NCBI GenBank assembly: GCA_022818135.1
Contig: JAFMSR010000005.1
Span: 31,675,254-31,739,253, forward strand
DNA: 64,000 nt
Reading direction: 5' to 3'
Source: Saxidomus purpurata
Lineage: Eukaryota > Mollusca > Bivalvia > Venerida > Veneridae
Below are positions 51,216 through 63,400 of the stretch, in pieces (position 1 is the stretch's first letter; the number at the start of each line of letters is the position of its first letter). A model generated the notes under the pieces. It ran no database searches. It was not told the DNA's origin and saw only the letters and a list, made by a program, of their open reading frames with translations. The position numbers and the translations under genes were made by a program.

Positions 51216-54200
51216 ATACATCAAAATCGGCTGTTCAATGCAGATGGATGCTTCCTTGAGATGTCCGCTTTAAAATGTGTTAACTGTATATTGAAAGGGT
51301 TGTGGTCTGCATTTAACAATTACAGCGAAGTTTCAAGTACTTTCAGTGCTTTGATTTTATTCATATGGAATTCCGGTCATAAAGACAAGCCTGAGGATGT
51401 TATGAAATAAAACGTTATTGCCAAATTAGTAACATTTTCTGCTATATCGTGTTAATTTTTTCGTTATAAGATTCGGAATCATAAATACATTAAACATAAA
51501 AAATAAATATATTCAAGATAACCATCGCTAGCTTTTGGAAAGATTTAAAGAATCTTAACAACCGAATAATTAATTGTTAAATGGCAGAAATACATAAATT
51601 CGTAATATCAGCAGATTATTTTGATTAAAGGGCGTTTGACGCTTTAATGCCCTTTTTATTGAAATCTTATCAAGTAGCCTGTATCAACGCGATTAATTAA
51701 ATCATAATATCTGGTTTCAAAAGTAACGGTTGTACTACTGTGACATACTCATTATTTGATTAAAATGTAAAAAAACCCTCCCAAATAAGTCGAAGTTACA
51801 CGGTTTGATTTTCACGTTTAATAATAGAGCTATTGTATTAAATGATCGCCCTTCAACCCACTATCCGGCAGATGGTCATGTCCGAAATATAATGCAATTT
51901 TCTCAGGACAAACTAGTAAAACGTAAAAAATAGGGTCAATGATTTATAGATTGGATACACGAACTAAACTTTACAATTTTCACTTCAGCGTCACCCCACA
52001 TTTAAATATACGATCAAAAGATTCGAGCAAACTTCTGAATTGTATCAAAATAGATTTTCTCTCATAAAAATATTATATTATTTGACAGTCTTTCGTGAAT
52101 GAACAAATAAAAACAAAGTCAAACTCCTATCATTCAAACGGCATTCACCAGCTACAGGCGGCGTTCATTTCAGTTGGCGCAGTAACTCTAGAGAGTCATC
52201 ACGAATGAATGGCATAAGGTAACAACTGACTTATCCAGTACTGGCTCTGAACCTCAACCCCTTGACTATTAGAAGAAAGACAATTTGTTATTGTTCATCT
52301 GTCTTTCGTGCGAGACCCGATTTTGTTTTAATTTAAATTAAAATTTAATCTTTAATCAAAGACACGCACATAGACCGGATATGCCTGTGCACGTGCCAGT
52401 CGACAATTTTATACAATGCGTTAGGTAAACTGATTGCTTGTTATGAAATATACTGTCTCAGCTAACAAACCTCAAAAATTGAACCGTTCAGTGGAAAGAA
52501 AAGTTGCTCTCTGATTTCGTTATTTTCCGTCGCTGATTTTTCACCCTGATTATTTTTCATCGTTTTAAGTACACTTTTGCATGCCTTCAGCAAGTCGTAA
52601 TGGTTTTCCGTTATATTTCTCTAACGAGAAGCTATGATATGGGTCATTTTGTAAACTGAGCCGTCGAAAGCCGCTTTGATAACAATCGTTTTTGGTTTTC
52701 AATTTGTTCGCCGATTATCTAAAAGCATGACCAATTTATCGCTGTTAACTAGGTTATAGGCCTCGTGAAGTTTTCTGTTGTCGTCGGGTATAATTCATAC
52801 ACGAAGTCATACATGTGAGAAAAAAAACAGTGATCTCTCCGAAGATACTGGTTTTCGTTGCTTTAATGTTTATTTCTCAGTTCTATTAAAGTAAACGTAT
52901 TCTTCGACATAATTGATCTTTTCCCCAAAAAAGGATATTGCTCTTATCGCCTTGTTAGGTGTTTTTGACCTCTGTCTCCGTGTAAACAATATGATCGTGC
53001 ATTCATTGATTTAAAAAGCGTTTTATCGTATAATATGGATGCACATTGCTGCTGTTCGTATGGTCAAGTACAAATGAAACCATACTAATTTCCCGAGATT
53101 TTACTTAAAAGCGCGTAAGTATGTAACATCCTAAAGTAGCATAGTTAAGACCGATCCATACTTTCCTCTACTACACGAATACTAAAATAATAGAAAAATG
53201 CTAACCGCGAAAAGAAAGAAAACTGCTCCCGGCTTTAGTAAAGTTTAAATGTGACTAGGCAGTACATATTACACTGGATAAAAAACTGCATGATTGATGT
53301 ATATAACATTTAAATTGTGACCATGATTTATTCATCTAAACTGAAAACATGAGAATCTTGATGAGTAAGTTATATATACAAACTATTTTTTCTAAGACAG
53401 GTGCGCTGGTACAGCAATGGACCTTATTACGACACTTCGATGACACGATATAGGCATTCTTGTGGGAAACAAGCCTATGTTGTAAAATTAATTTTAACGA
53501 ATTTAAGTTGACTATTATGCAGTGCCTCCTTTCGAGAAAGTTTAGTCTCTGCTTCAAGTCGATCCTTAATCACAATAGATATAGCGTAGACTACTTTAAG
53601 ATTCTATCAAAAATCGATAAAGACGTCGAGATGGCTATGTCTGTCCTTGGCGACTACGTACGTAGCATCATTCTGTAGTTCCCTTTTGTTCCATTTAAGT
53701 TCTGTAGCTCCTGAAGAGTTTTCATGCAGGGTACACAATCAGAAATATGATAATTTTCAAGTTCACTATAGGGGATACAAACGAAAGTGATGAAGTTATT
53801 TTCAACTGGGAAGGATATTTTTATTGACTCCAGGTTGCTAAGCTGAAGCACTGTTATCTTTGCATGAGGCTTTTTAAACCATTGACACAGTAATAAAATG
53901 TTTCCGTTTACTTTGCTTTTTCATCTAATTCTTCAAAATATATACAACTTTAGATTAAATACGCATTATTTACAGCTTATTTTCTACTGTTTGTGGTAAA
54001 ATATGAAGTAAGACCGTCCATTTTCATTGACTTTGCCGAGTCTTTCTTAAGACAAATCGTTTCCGCTATACCTTTTGACATTATTTACTGTTTTGTTTTC
54101 ACTAATATCTTAAGGAAGAGACATATATTTGACATATGATCGTCAAATTGCGTGCTAAAGCAGGGTTAAACCATACACTTTTACTGATTTGCCCTTTTCG

Positions 54201-54418
54201 GCTCTTGATGTATTTTAGAGATCACATTAACCAAGGGATCGATATTTTCTGTTAAAATTGGTCTTTACGTTATCTGCAAAATATCCTTTTACCGTGCTAA
54301 CTCAATATCTGGACCATCCTCGTGTTTCAACTCTGCCATCGTTTAGTTTTGAGATAAAAAAAAATCAAGTACAAGATACAGATATTGTGTATTTGTCAGA
54401 GTTATGTTTACTTGTCAG
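51216..54418. other. gene-free stretch
   Basis: No gene is supported. A minus-strand open stretch at 53654-53890 reads somewhat like a real protein, but it is no longer than chance allows and has no usable splice signals. Confidence 0.4.
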
Positions 54419-54697
54419 CTATTCGTCAATATCTTTCTTTATTCTCCGAGGACTTCCACATATGCTCGTCTTCCGATGCATTTTGATTTTCTTTTTTATC
54501 TCATTTTCTCCCTTTAAGTTCACTGCTTCAATTTTTCTTGCTTCGTTATATTGGTGGTCCAATTTTGTTTGTGTCTCTATTCCACGATTCGGAAGGCTCT
54601 GGGTCGACCTTGCATATCCGAAGTGTTTGGAAACGTCTGTGCTGAATGTTTTTGATTTTTTGTTGTTGTTGTTTTGGGGTTCTTTATGAAATGAAAG
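54419..54697 (-). other. unassigned open frames on both strands
   Basis: On the minus strand 92 codons are open from a stop just above 54697 to TAG at 54419-54421. They give a hydrophilic Lys/Arg/Glu-rich peptide (for example ENEIKKKIKMHRKTS). On the plus strand a 143-codon frame (54258-54689) covers the same DNA but has no ATG near its start and a Phe/Leu/Ser-rich product, as expected of the antisense of a charged protein. If anything here is coding, the minus strand is more likely: a transposon fragment or a last exon. There are no clear splice sites and no domain. Confidence 0.15.
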
Positions 54698-56792
54698 TTA
54701 ATTTTGCCGTATCCGTCGCCTTGTTGTTTCTAAGTCATGTCGGTTTGGTTGTTGGTTAATGTTGCATTTGTAGGTGTTTGGGTATTATTCTTTGTAATCT
54801 ACATTTGGTCGTCCAAAGGATGATCACTTCTGTTTCACCATTTGAAACGTGAAGGTTCCGTCTTGTTTCAAAGGTATTTTTCTTAAAATAAACGTTCATT
54901 GCAAATGATAAATACAAACAGAAAAGGAAATATGTACAACATATTCTATTTTGTCAGTTTACATTTGTTCAGTACAGGCATTTGTTTGTATAGCACACCG
55001 TACTCTTACAACTGTATTGTTTTAGAGGAAGTTGATAATTATTTTTGAAAATTGTTTTGAAAAATCCAATTTCATTGACAAATTACTATAAAATGTGTCA
55101 CAGTTCATATTGAAAAGCAAAATTAAGTTTTATCTTTGTATCAGGAAGAAAGAGATAAAAACAATTGATAAAATATTTGTAAATACTTTCGCGTCAGTAC
55201 ACCAACGTGGCCCCAGTCTTTCCTGTGTTTGAAAGTCCCTTGTCAGCGATGTCTATCATTGATTTTTTGTCTTTACAAATAACTAAAATAACTTTCATTT
55301 CTGTAATTTGCCTGAAATTTGCAAAAACAAGGGTTCACGTGAGCCTTTTTATGCAATGTTTTAAATTGTGTATCTTACATATAGTCTTTTAAAGACTTGA
55401 AAATTACTCTAATCAGTTTTGCTTTTGGTAAAACCCAAATATTATATTCTCAAGCATATTTCGATGTGTGAGAGCCTTTAGATTGTCACATAAGAGTTAA
55501 CCACCGCTGTGGAAGATAACATTGTTGTATTGGTAAACGGGTAATCAAGATTTTCTTTTCTACAATCTCATGTTTAGGTAATTTAAAGAGAAGAACGTAT
55601 GGGTTTGATAACAATCTTTGAGTAATGTAAAAGGCTATATAATTATATCATATCTACGCTTTTACCCGTGCTATGCAAGGACGTCCGCTTTCACTTTGGG
55701 CAATTACTGAAATCGATCTCTTAAAAATCTTGGGAAGTCGGCCATCAGGGATGTTTTACGTAATAATGACATGGCGATATCGCATGTTTCCTTTTAATGA
55801 AGTTTTATATTTTTCGACAGTTTTATTTTATTTCTCCAATTTGATGTCATGGTTGGTGAAATTAACGACATAATAAAGGGGTATAATTCTGTCAAAATAT
55901 CGTTTTCTCCAAACGACAAAACATTTATAGTGAATATGTGTCTTCATGGAATCGGTAAGGGACGTTCACAGGTTGACTGCAAAATTGTCGTAACTTCTTT
56001 ATTTCATTTAAGTCAGTCTTCGATTTGTAGTTTCTGTTAAGCTCTGTAGTTTAGTGAGAATGACTTTCAATATTTCTTTATATAGTGAGCACTGTAGATC
56101 TAGAAGTATAGATTTTCTATCTCCTTTTTCATATTTGATCTTTAAAACTAATGATGTTGAAATTTCAATGCCTTTAATGGATCACATCAAATACTTTCCG
56201 AAAGCGTTCTTTATAATGTCAATGCAGATACCGGTAGTTAATTCCAGGGGAAGTTCTTAGCTGTGTGTACATGTGAGTGTTTTCTCATTACGGTTCATGA
56301 TATGAAATAGGAAGTGGAACTTGATCAATACTTCCCCCGTCCCGCCGCTCCCGTCTGGAAGAAACTGTCAAAAGTTACCACGTAAACATCTGAAAAATGA
56401 CAATTTAATTTATGTAAATGTCAAATTATTTAATGCTAATATAAAATATACCGGATATAGTGCAAGAAGTCAGACTGGTAACTAAACTAACCGACGGAAG
56501 TAGCTTTTACAGTCGATCTGTATGTAGATCTATGATAGTATGTAAGAATCTACTTTGATTTAAATATTTATGAACTTTTAGTAAAATATAAGAGCTACAA
56601 GTAATTGCACATTCAAAGTGCTAAAAGAACACAAATTTTCATGTAAATATGACATTAAATCAGACATTTACTACATATGTTTGTATGAAATCGTGTATAT
56701 CGGATACATTTTAGTCTAGTCAGTATACAGTCGAGAGCGCGGTGTGGTATTGATTTTGATATAACCGCGTTTTATCGTTATATGAAATAAGT
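54698..56792. other. gene-free stretch
   Basis: No gene is supported. Three short plus-strand frames between 55673 and 56260 have no common theme or domain. Confidence 0.4.
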
Positions 56793-56885
56793 GCCCGGCT
56801 AGCTCAGTCGGTAGAGCATCAGACTTTTAGAGCTGACATTCACTCAGATATCTGAGGGTCGGGGGTTCGAGTCCCCCGTTGGGCG
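56793..56885 (+). tRNA. tRNA-Lys (TTT) with a 20-nt intron
   Basis: The cloverleaf is complete. The acceptor arm GCCCGGC (56793-56799) pairs with GTTGGGC (56878-56884), including two G-T pairs, and the discriminator is G. The D stem is GCTC/GAGC, the anticodon stem TCAGA (56819-56823)/TCTGA (56851-56855), and the T stem GGGGG/CCCCC around TTCGAGT. A box and B box match consensus. The anticodon loop is C-T-TTT-A-(intron)-A, so it reads Lys codons AAA/AAG. The intron 56830-56849 sits after position 37, the standard place. C32 can pair with the G three bases before the intron's 3' end, as the splicing endonuclease prefers. The mature length is 73 nt. A T run follows as terminator. Without the intron it resembles ordinary animal tRNA-Lys. 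Confidence 0.93.
56830..56849 (+). other. tRNA intron
   Basis: The 20-nt intron begins GAGCTGACATTC and ends CAGAT. It can fold on itself: GAG with CTC and TGA with TCA, with one bulged C and a three-base loop. Its 3' end, together with the downstream anticodon stem, makes the 14-nt palindrome CTCAGATATCTGAG (56843-56856). That means the intron carries a second copy of the TCAGA stem strand, and an alternative fold is possible. The alternative explanation is a recent insertion that inactivates the gene. Confidence 0.7.
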
Positions 56886-56891
56886 CATACC

Positions 56892-56908
56892 TTTTTTTTT
56901 TTTTTTTT
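56892..56908 (+). terminator. RNA polymerase III terminator
   Basis: Seventeen consecutive T residues start 7 bp after the tRNA 3' end. This is far longer than the four or more needed for Pol III termination. Confidence 0.9.
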
Positions 56909-59900
56909 AAAGCTAAATCATTTTTTTAGAAGTTCTGTTTCTTTATTAAAACGTAAATCAAAATTAATGTCAATATACCTTGAAAAAAACGGTACTATAA
57001 CTGTTACAGTAAACTATACACCTGTAAGAATAAATTGCAAAACTTAAATAAAACTGATCTTAGTGTAGTTTATGCTAATTTATTTTAGCTCGATAGTGAT
57101 AGCAACATTTCAATGTTCTCTATAATTACAGCAAAACAACAACATCAGTAGTATGGTTTTTCGCTGTTTTTCCCAGACATTGATTCATTATCAATATACA
57201 GTCAGAGAGACAGATATAATGCCAAACTGTACGAAGTTCTGAGCTTAATCAGTCTGATTATTAGTGGAAATGACAGTTATATCAACTATTACACGCGATG
57301 ACTCACCTTTAAATTATAAAAAAAAATGCACTCAATTAATTAATTAAAATAAACTTACCATATGATAAACTACTCTTATGTTGAAGTCTTCTGAATTCCT
57401 GTTATTCTCTCATAAGCCACCAGTTAACTAAAGCAAACGTCAGTAAACTTTCAAAACTGTTTTGTGTATATAATGCCGTGATTGCATATCTCATACGCTC
57501 TGTTCCAGAAACAATATTTTTTGCGTTCTGTTATTTAATTAACAGGGCTTATCAGCATGCGTGAAATAACTGTGAGATAATACACTTTCTGTCTTTTGTG
57601 AATCTGATAAGTCACACGTGTTAGGGTCAATGGTTAAAGGATTTATGACTTGCACTATTCCGGCACCAATTATTGTTAACAGTCAGCTGTTGAAAAAAAT
57701 TACCCTTTGAGCAGCGGTGACCTAGATTTTTCAGTCATGGTTGGTGTTATGGAGGTATGAAAATATGCCACAACTGCTTTAAATAGCATTTTAATACGTT
57801 TAATCGAAAGGATGTTACAACTAAATAATAAATAGAGATTAAAGGATTATTGATAACTTTTTTTCTGACCTAAAATCCCATAGTCTTATTACTTATTATT
57901 TAAGGTGCTAATGGGGCTTCTGTAGGTTTATTTAGGGTTGAGGTCGACTTCGCCTTGGGTCTCAATGGTCGCATCTATCTGCCATTCAAGGACACGATCC
58001 AGCTATCTATCATCTTACTCTAACGGCCGTTCTTGCTTGAATATAGTGTTCAGAAATATAGTTGTTGAGATATCTGATTTCTTCTTCCGGAACGTTTAAA
58101 TCTGATCGTGAAAGTTCACGGACCAATGGAAGATGTCCACGGTAAAATCACACTGGCCGGCTTAGACTGTCAGGAAATTACAGTAGAATTCATCCTTTGA
58201 ACTAAAGGTGATCATTAAGATATGAAGGGGTCACTGTGTTTTCGCTCGGATGAACGTTACTCAGTTTGAAGTTTCAAGTTTTTAACTGGGTACTACTGAG
58301 CAACAGCAGTCACTTTTTCTTCAATAAATTGTTCACATTGTACAAATTTCGATGATTTATCACCTAAGTCTTAATTTCTTTATTTAGCTTCACATAATTA
58401 ACCTTGTATGTTTAAGTGTCTAATAGATTCAATTGTTGAAATGTCAACATTGTTGCAGTTAACAAATGACTAATTGTGGGCTTTATCTTTAATTATACCG
58501 ACCACATTATCTCGAAGTTAGTCATAATATTTTTGTCTTTTTTCCGCATTATTAGGGTCAAGGAAGTGTCAAATAGCAAAATAGTATTTATGTTAATTTT
58601 TCAACAGATTAGAAGCGACATATTATTACTGCTTTTCCCACGTTGAAAGTGTTAATCACGGACATTAATTAGCCGCTCTCGTGTGTCTATATGACCAAGT
58701 TTTTCGGCATGCATAGTCACTGCTCTTAGTAACGGAGTAACTTGATCGCTATCTTAAGTGTGCAAAATACCTACCGCGTAACCGTTCCCATGCAGTATTT
58801 CTGTGAATTGTTTACGAACATTGTTCTTCCATTCATGTATTCTCCCAAGGTCATTAGCGCCCCCTGCGTTTGTGTGTACAACTGAGAGACAAAATTACCG
58901 TCAAATCAAACTTATTTTACTCTTACTTCACCTTACTCTGAATATGGGGCTTATCAGAATGGTGCATATGGGTGTTGTAACCGAAAGTACAGCAGAGCAA
59001 GGACCCTGACAAGTCCACGTAGTTAGTGACTATTTTAAAGCAAACTCAACAGTATTTTTCCACCAGTTATTTTAAAACTGTTTTGACTAGCGTTTTTACC
59101 AGATAGTTTTCTATGACAACCTTAACGAGATTCACCACAGCACCGGTGCATTTTCCATCAACAAACTTACTCATGGTGCCCTGAAGGTCATGGCTGATCT
59201 AAAGTTTGCTATCAAGTTCGTTGTAGTAAGAGTATAATGTATTGCGGTGAAAAGCTTGCTTTCAAAAGTTTGACGCCTGTCTGACAACATTGTCTGAAGT
59301 GATATGGCATGCAGGGGATATCTTTAAATTTCTATCAAATAGTTCCAACATTCTTAATATTGTACCTCATTTTAATGTATTCGCATATTATTGAATTGAA
59401 ATTCCTGTCGCTATTACTCAAGTTTTCAGACACTTCAAATGCGGCAAGGTTCAAAGCTTTACCGCTGATGATTAAACCGATGTACATTGTATCAGTACAT
59501 ATTACAAGTTTTAAAGAAAACTGTGTATGCATTAATCATTATTGGACATTTTTCTAGAGTCATCGTAAAGGAATGGGGTTAGATATTTGCATTTAAAATA
59601 GCTTAAACCTTTAAACCTCGTTCGCGTTTAAATAGCATAATTTGACACCACAGTTTAAAGGGCCATTGGTTAGAGATAAGATGTCATTCAGGAGTCTAAA
59701 TGCACACATCCGTGAAAGGGCACTGACGTTCAAGTTTTGCATATTTCTAATTCAATTTTCGTCAGTCTTAAGAAAAATAATCAGTATGTTCTCAAAAGTG
59801 TTCGTGACGTCTGAATATAAAGCATTTAGTCGCGCAGATTATACGGCCAATGCTCCATCAGCAGCTTCACCAAGCGTCTGGAGGATTCAGGATGCACTAG

Positions 59901-60180
59901 ATGCACTCTCAACCTGTAGTTTTTTTCTGTCATTTTCTGCATTTCTTTAGTATAGTAAAAGATTGCACCGTTCCCGACGCTGTTTAAGAGTTTTTACTCG
60001 CAGACTTTGTATTTTTGATACCGTACTGCCGGCATAAATCTTCTTAAAAGGTTTACATCCCAATAAATTTCCGAACGACCAGGTCCCGAAGACAAGAGGT
60101 CTGCGTAGGTTTATGCTATGATTTAATTTTGGGGCAATAGGTGAGTAGATGTTTGTGTGTTCGCACTTTCATTTTGTGTT
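56909..60180. other. gene-free stretch
   Basis: No gene is supported. A 102-codon frame at 59642-59950 and a short frame ending at 58200 were considered and not called. Confidence 0.4.
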
Positions 60181-60453
60181 CGTGTCCTGACTGTAACTTT
60201 GTCATGCAGTGAAGGATTTTAAAATAACTTGGCACAAATGTTTGCAGCACATCAAGACGACGTGTCGCGTGCAAAACCCACGTCCCTTCCTAAAAGCTCA
60301 AGGTCAGTAATGTAGTCATGTTTATATACACACGTTCGTGTCCAGAATGTTACTCTGTCATGCATTGAAATACTTTAAATCAAACTTGGCATATATGTTC
60401 AGCATATGAAGAAGATATGTCGCGTCCTACCCCTACCTCAAACGTCAAGGTCA
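60181..60453 (+). repeat. tandem repeat, about two units of 156 bp
   Basis: Unit 1 starts CGTGTCCTGACTGTAACTTT at 60181 and unit 2 starts CGTGTCCAGAATGTTACTCT at 60337. Both continue with TGTCATGCA, an AACTTGGCA block, GTCGCGT and a closing CAAGGTCA. The second is incomplete, ending near 60453. The units are clearly homologous but diverged. I remember longer arrays of a very similar unit (accession unknown) from clam genomes. It is non-coding as far as I can see. Confidence 0.85.
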
Positions 60454-63400
60454 TGGAGATGCCGTGCGCAAGTGCCAGGTCCTCACCTGGAAGACTGTGA
60501 CACCTTTTTGGTGACAGTCGTCACTTATGAGGGACAGTTCTTGTCGAAATTTTAAGTCTGTTCGGCGCTATAAGTGCGTACAGATGAAACACCACACTTC
60601 ATTATAACTAATATAACACCTGTTGCGTATTTAGACTGGGGCTTTAAAGTACACTGTATATGATATAAATAAGTAAAGTAACAAATTCCCACCAGTTTGT
60701 TGGAACATATGTTTAATAGTTATCACCTGTCAAAACGATAATTTATTTTGTTAGTCACTTAATTAATATTTCCTTTTCACAGAAACCACATGAAAGAAAA
60801 AGGCGTGACCTAATTTCAAAACTTTTCTGACCGCGATGACGTGCTTTCAGCTATCTCTTTGCGCAACACCGTTTAATATTTACATGTTACAAAGCGGATA
60901 AAAGTGTCTGATAATTAAAATCAATTTAACTGCTCTTAACAACTGAAGTATACTCTAAGAAATCTGGGTTATTTTAACAGTAAATAGTCATTAGAATAAA
61001 TATTTTCTTGCCATACGGGCAAACATTTTGTTCCACCTTGTGATTAACTTTTATAAACAAGAGGTGAAGCGGAATAGAATAGCGCTGTCACCAAAAGTCT
61101 CCAACGCTCAGTAAGTGATTTCGCATACTTGCGGTTTGAAATCATTGAATAAAGTCACGGTTCGGACCAAGATAATGAATTTCCCTCTTCAAAGACAGGT
61201 TCCCGACTGACTAGGTTTGATATTAAAGGCCAAGTGGATTTTAGGGATTTACACAAATATGCTGGTCATCACGACCAAAGAGTCATCCGGACCAGAGTGT
61301 GTGATTAAATAAATATACAATGAAGTTTTAAAATCGCTACACTCTATGACTCAGTCAAGAGGTTAAAGTCTGTACCTTATTATAGTGCACCGTGTAATAA
61401 TAATCACTTATTATCATAAAACATAAAGTGTAATATATATGATAATGTGCATTCATTGAATATTTTGACGTAGTCTTACATAATGAAGAATTCATTACAT
61501 GGTATTGCATGTCATTTAATTGATTATAATTTATACAGATTGTATGTAGGTGCCTGCAAACACATTACTGCGCGTTTTAAGAGAATAATATTTACTTACT
61601 AGTATAGACCGCTGTTTGAAAATAATTATCAAAAATTACTACTGTATATTTTTCTTTGAATATGTAACTTAACAGCTGAATAGTGTCATCAGTTAAATAT
61701 TTTCTAAAAGAAAAAAATTAGTTATGACATACAGTAAATTGCACTTTATCACAATACGGCGGATTTTTAGTTAAACTTTTTAACAATTACTCATATTGGT
61801 TTAGGGTGTTTAAAGTTCTGTCATGAGTCAAAAATTCCTTTTTTTAATTTAGTATTTAAATACAAGTTAATTACATTTTTTTCCCTACACATTTGCTCAA
61901 TACTGTATATACTTTTCGTAGGATGAGACGAGACTATCTGTCTGCGGTGTTGTCGTGATATAGACAGTCAGGTACTTTGAGACTTAAGTAAAACACAAAA
62001 ATGTCAAATAAACCAATTGAAAACCTTTAAGAATGAAACATTATCCTATCTGAATGGTGAGTTTACTTTCATTTCTGGGTCTATGGTAGTTAAACTATGA
62101 CCTCACAGCGTGAACCTCGCTTGCGAAGTTTGCTTTAAAGCACTTCTATGATCTAAATACAATGGTTGAATGTCTGCAAATAAGAAATTTGCTGTTATGT
62201 ATTCGTTTAAGCGGGGCTCCTTGGTTTTTGCCCTACTTTACAGAAAAAACAAGGTCCAGTATGTAGAGCAAACGATACAACCAGCTTTTACAATATCCTT
62301 TAAATAGGATGCTTCAGTTCTTTCACTTTTTTCGTTTTATTCAGGAGTGAATTGTCAAAAGCAAGACGTTGCTTTAGCAACCCTTCTCTCGGCTGCGACA
62401 CTGAATAAAACATAAAAAATAATAAACAAAAGATAACAAAAACATGAAATCACAGAAACAGGTATGAAAGCAGAGATTAAAAACAGAAAATAGTTAGAAA
62501 TCAGTAAAAATGTTGAATTTATTCAAACTGACGAAGACATATCCATGCTATCCCGAATAGGTCAAACACACACCGTTTCCACCCAACTCCTCTGCAACCC
62601 TGCACTCGACCCCGCCCCCTTGCATTAATGTACAAGAACCGACCCCCTATTATTAACTTATATTGTTTTAAGACATTGGTCTATACTGCAGACTACACCT
62701 ACTAAATACTGCATATAAGGACCGAATTGTCCTTTTGCACGTGCTGGCTGTGAACAAGGCATCATTGTCTGTACAAAAATCACTTGAACTATAACTGACA
62801 GGGCCTGACGTACCATTTCCCACTAAATACCAAATAAATCAAAATTTCGATAAAACATGTGCTCTAAAACCATGACATGTGTCAATTTTATTGCAAACCA
62901 ATGTAATAGTATGAAAATTTAATACTTGACACCAGCATTTTTGTCTTTCAAGTAGATTCTTATTTACTTTCGATAAAATAGTTATCTTCTTGGATTTTTA
63001 TACAATAACCATTTCGGTTATTCATTTATACTCCTTTTCAAAAACATAATTATAATGTTGCAATCTTCGCTTCGGATAATTTGAATCAATTTATTGTACG
63101 GCGAGGACATAATTGTACAACTCAATCAATTACATTCAAACAGTTATATTATTAACTTATATTTACCTATCAAATGATTTTCAATGCTAATAAATGTAAT
63201 TTTGTATCATTCTACATATTTAATTCATTGCATTAATGGATTGAATACAGGCATTAGAAAAATCACGCGCTACGCCGTGCGACATGAAAAAAATTATTTT
63301 CTGCGGTGAATATGATTGCTGACAAAATACAAAAGTTGCTAATCTTCAATAATCCATTTCTATTGAAAACTTTCTCTTCATAACTCTTAAGTTTAATAGC

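Noticed and set aside
53654..53890. Minus-strand open stretch reading WFKKPHAKITVLQLSNLESI, reminiscent of leucine-rich-repeat text
   Set aside because: Its length is within chance expectation, there is no repeated LRR unit, and no acceptor or donor sites could be placed.
58078..58200. Short plus-strand frame with a VKVHGPMEDVHGKITLAGLD segment, faintly like 6-pyruvoyl-tetrahydropterin synthase
   Set aside because: Only about 40 codons, without the HxH zinc motif, without continuation of the family pattern before the stop, and without splice signals. Probably chance.
59642..59950. 102-codon plus-strand frame
   Set aside because: No domain or supporting signals; about four frames of this size are expected by chance by my rough estimate.
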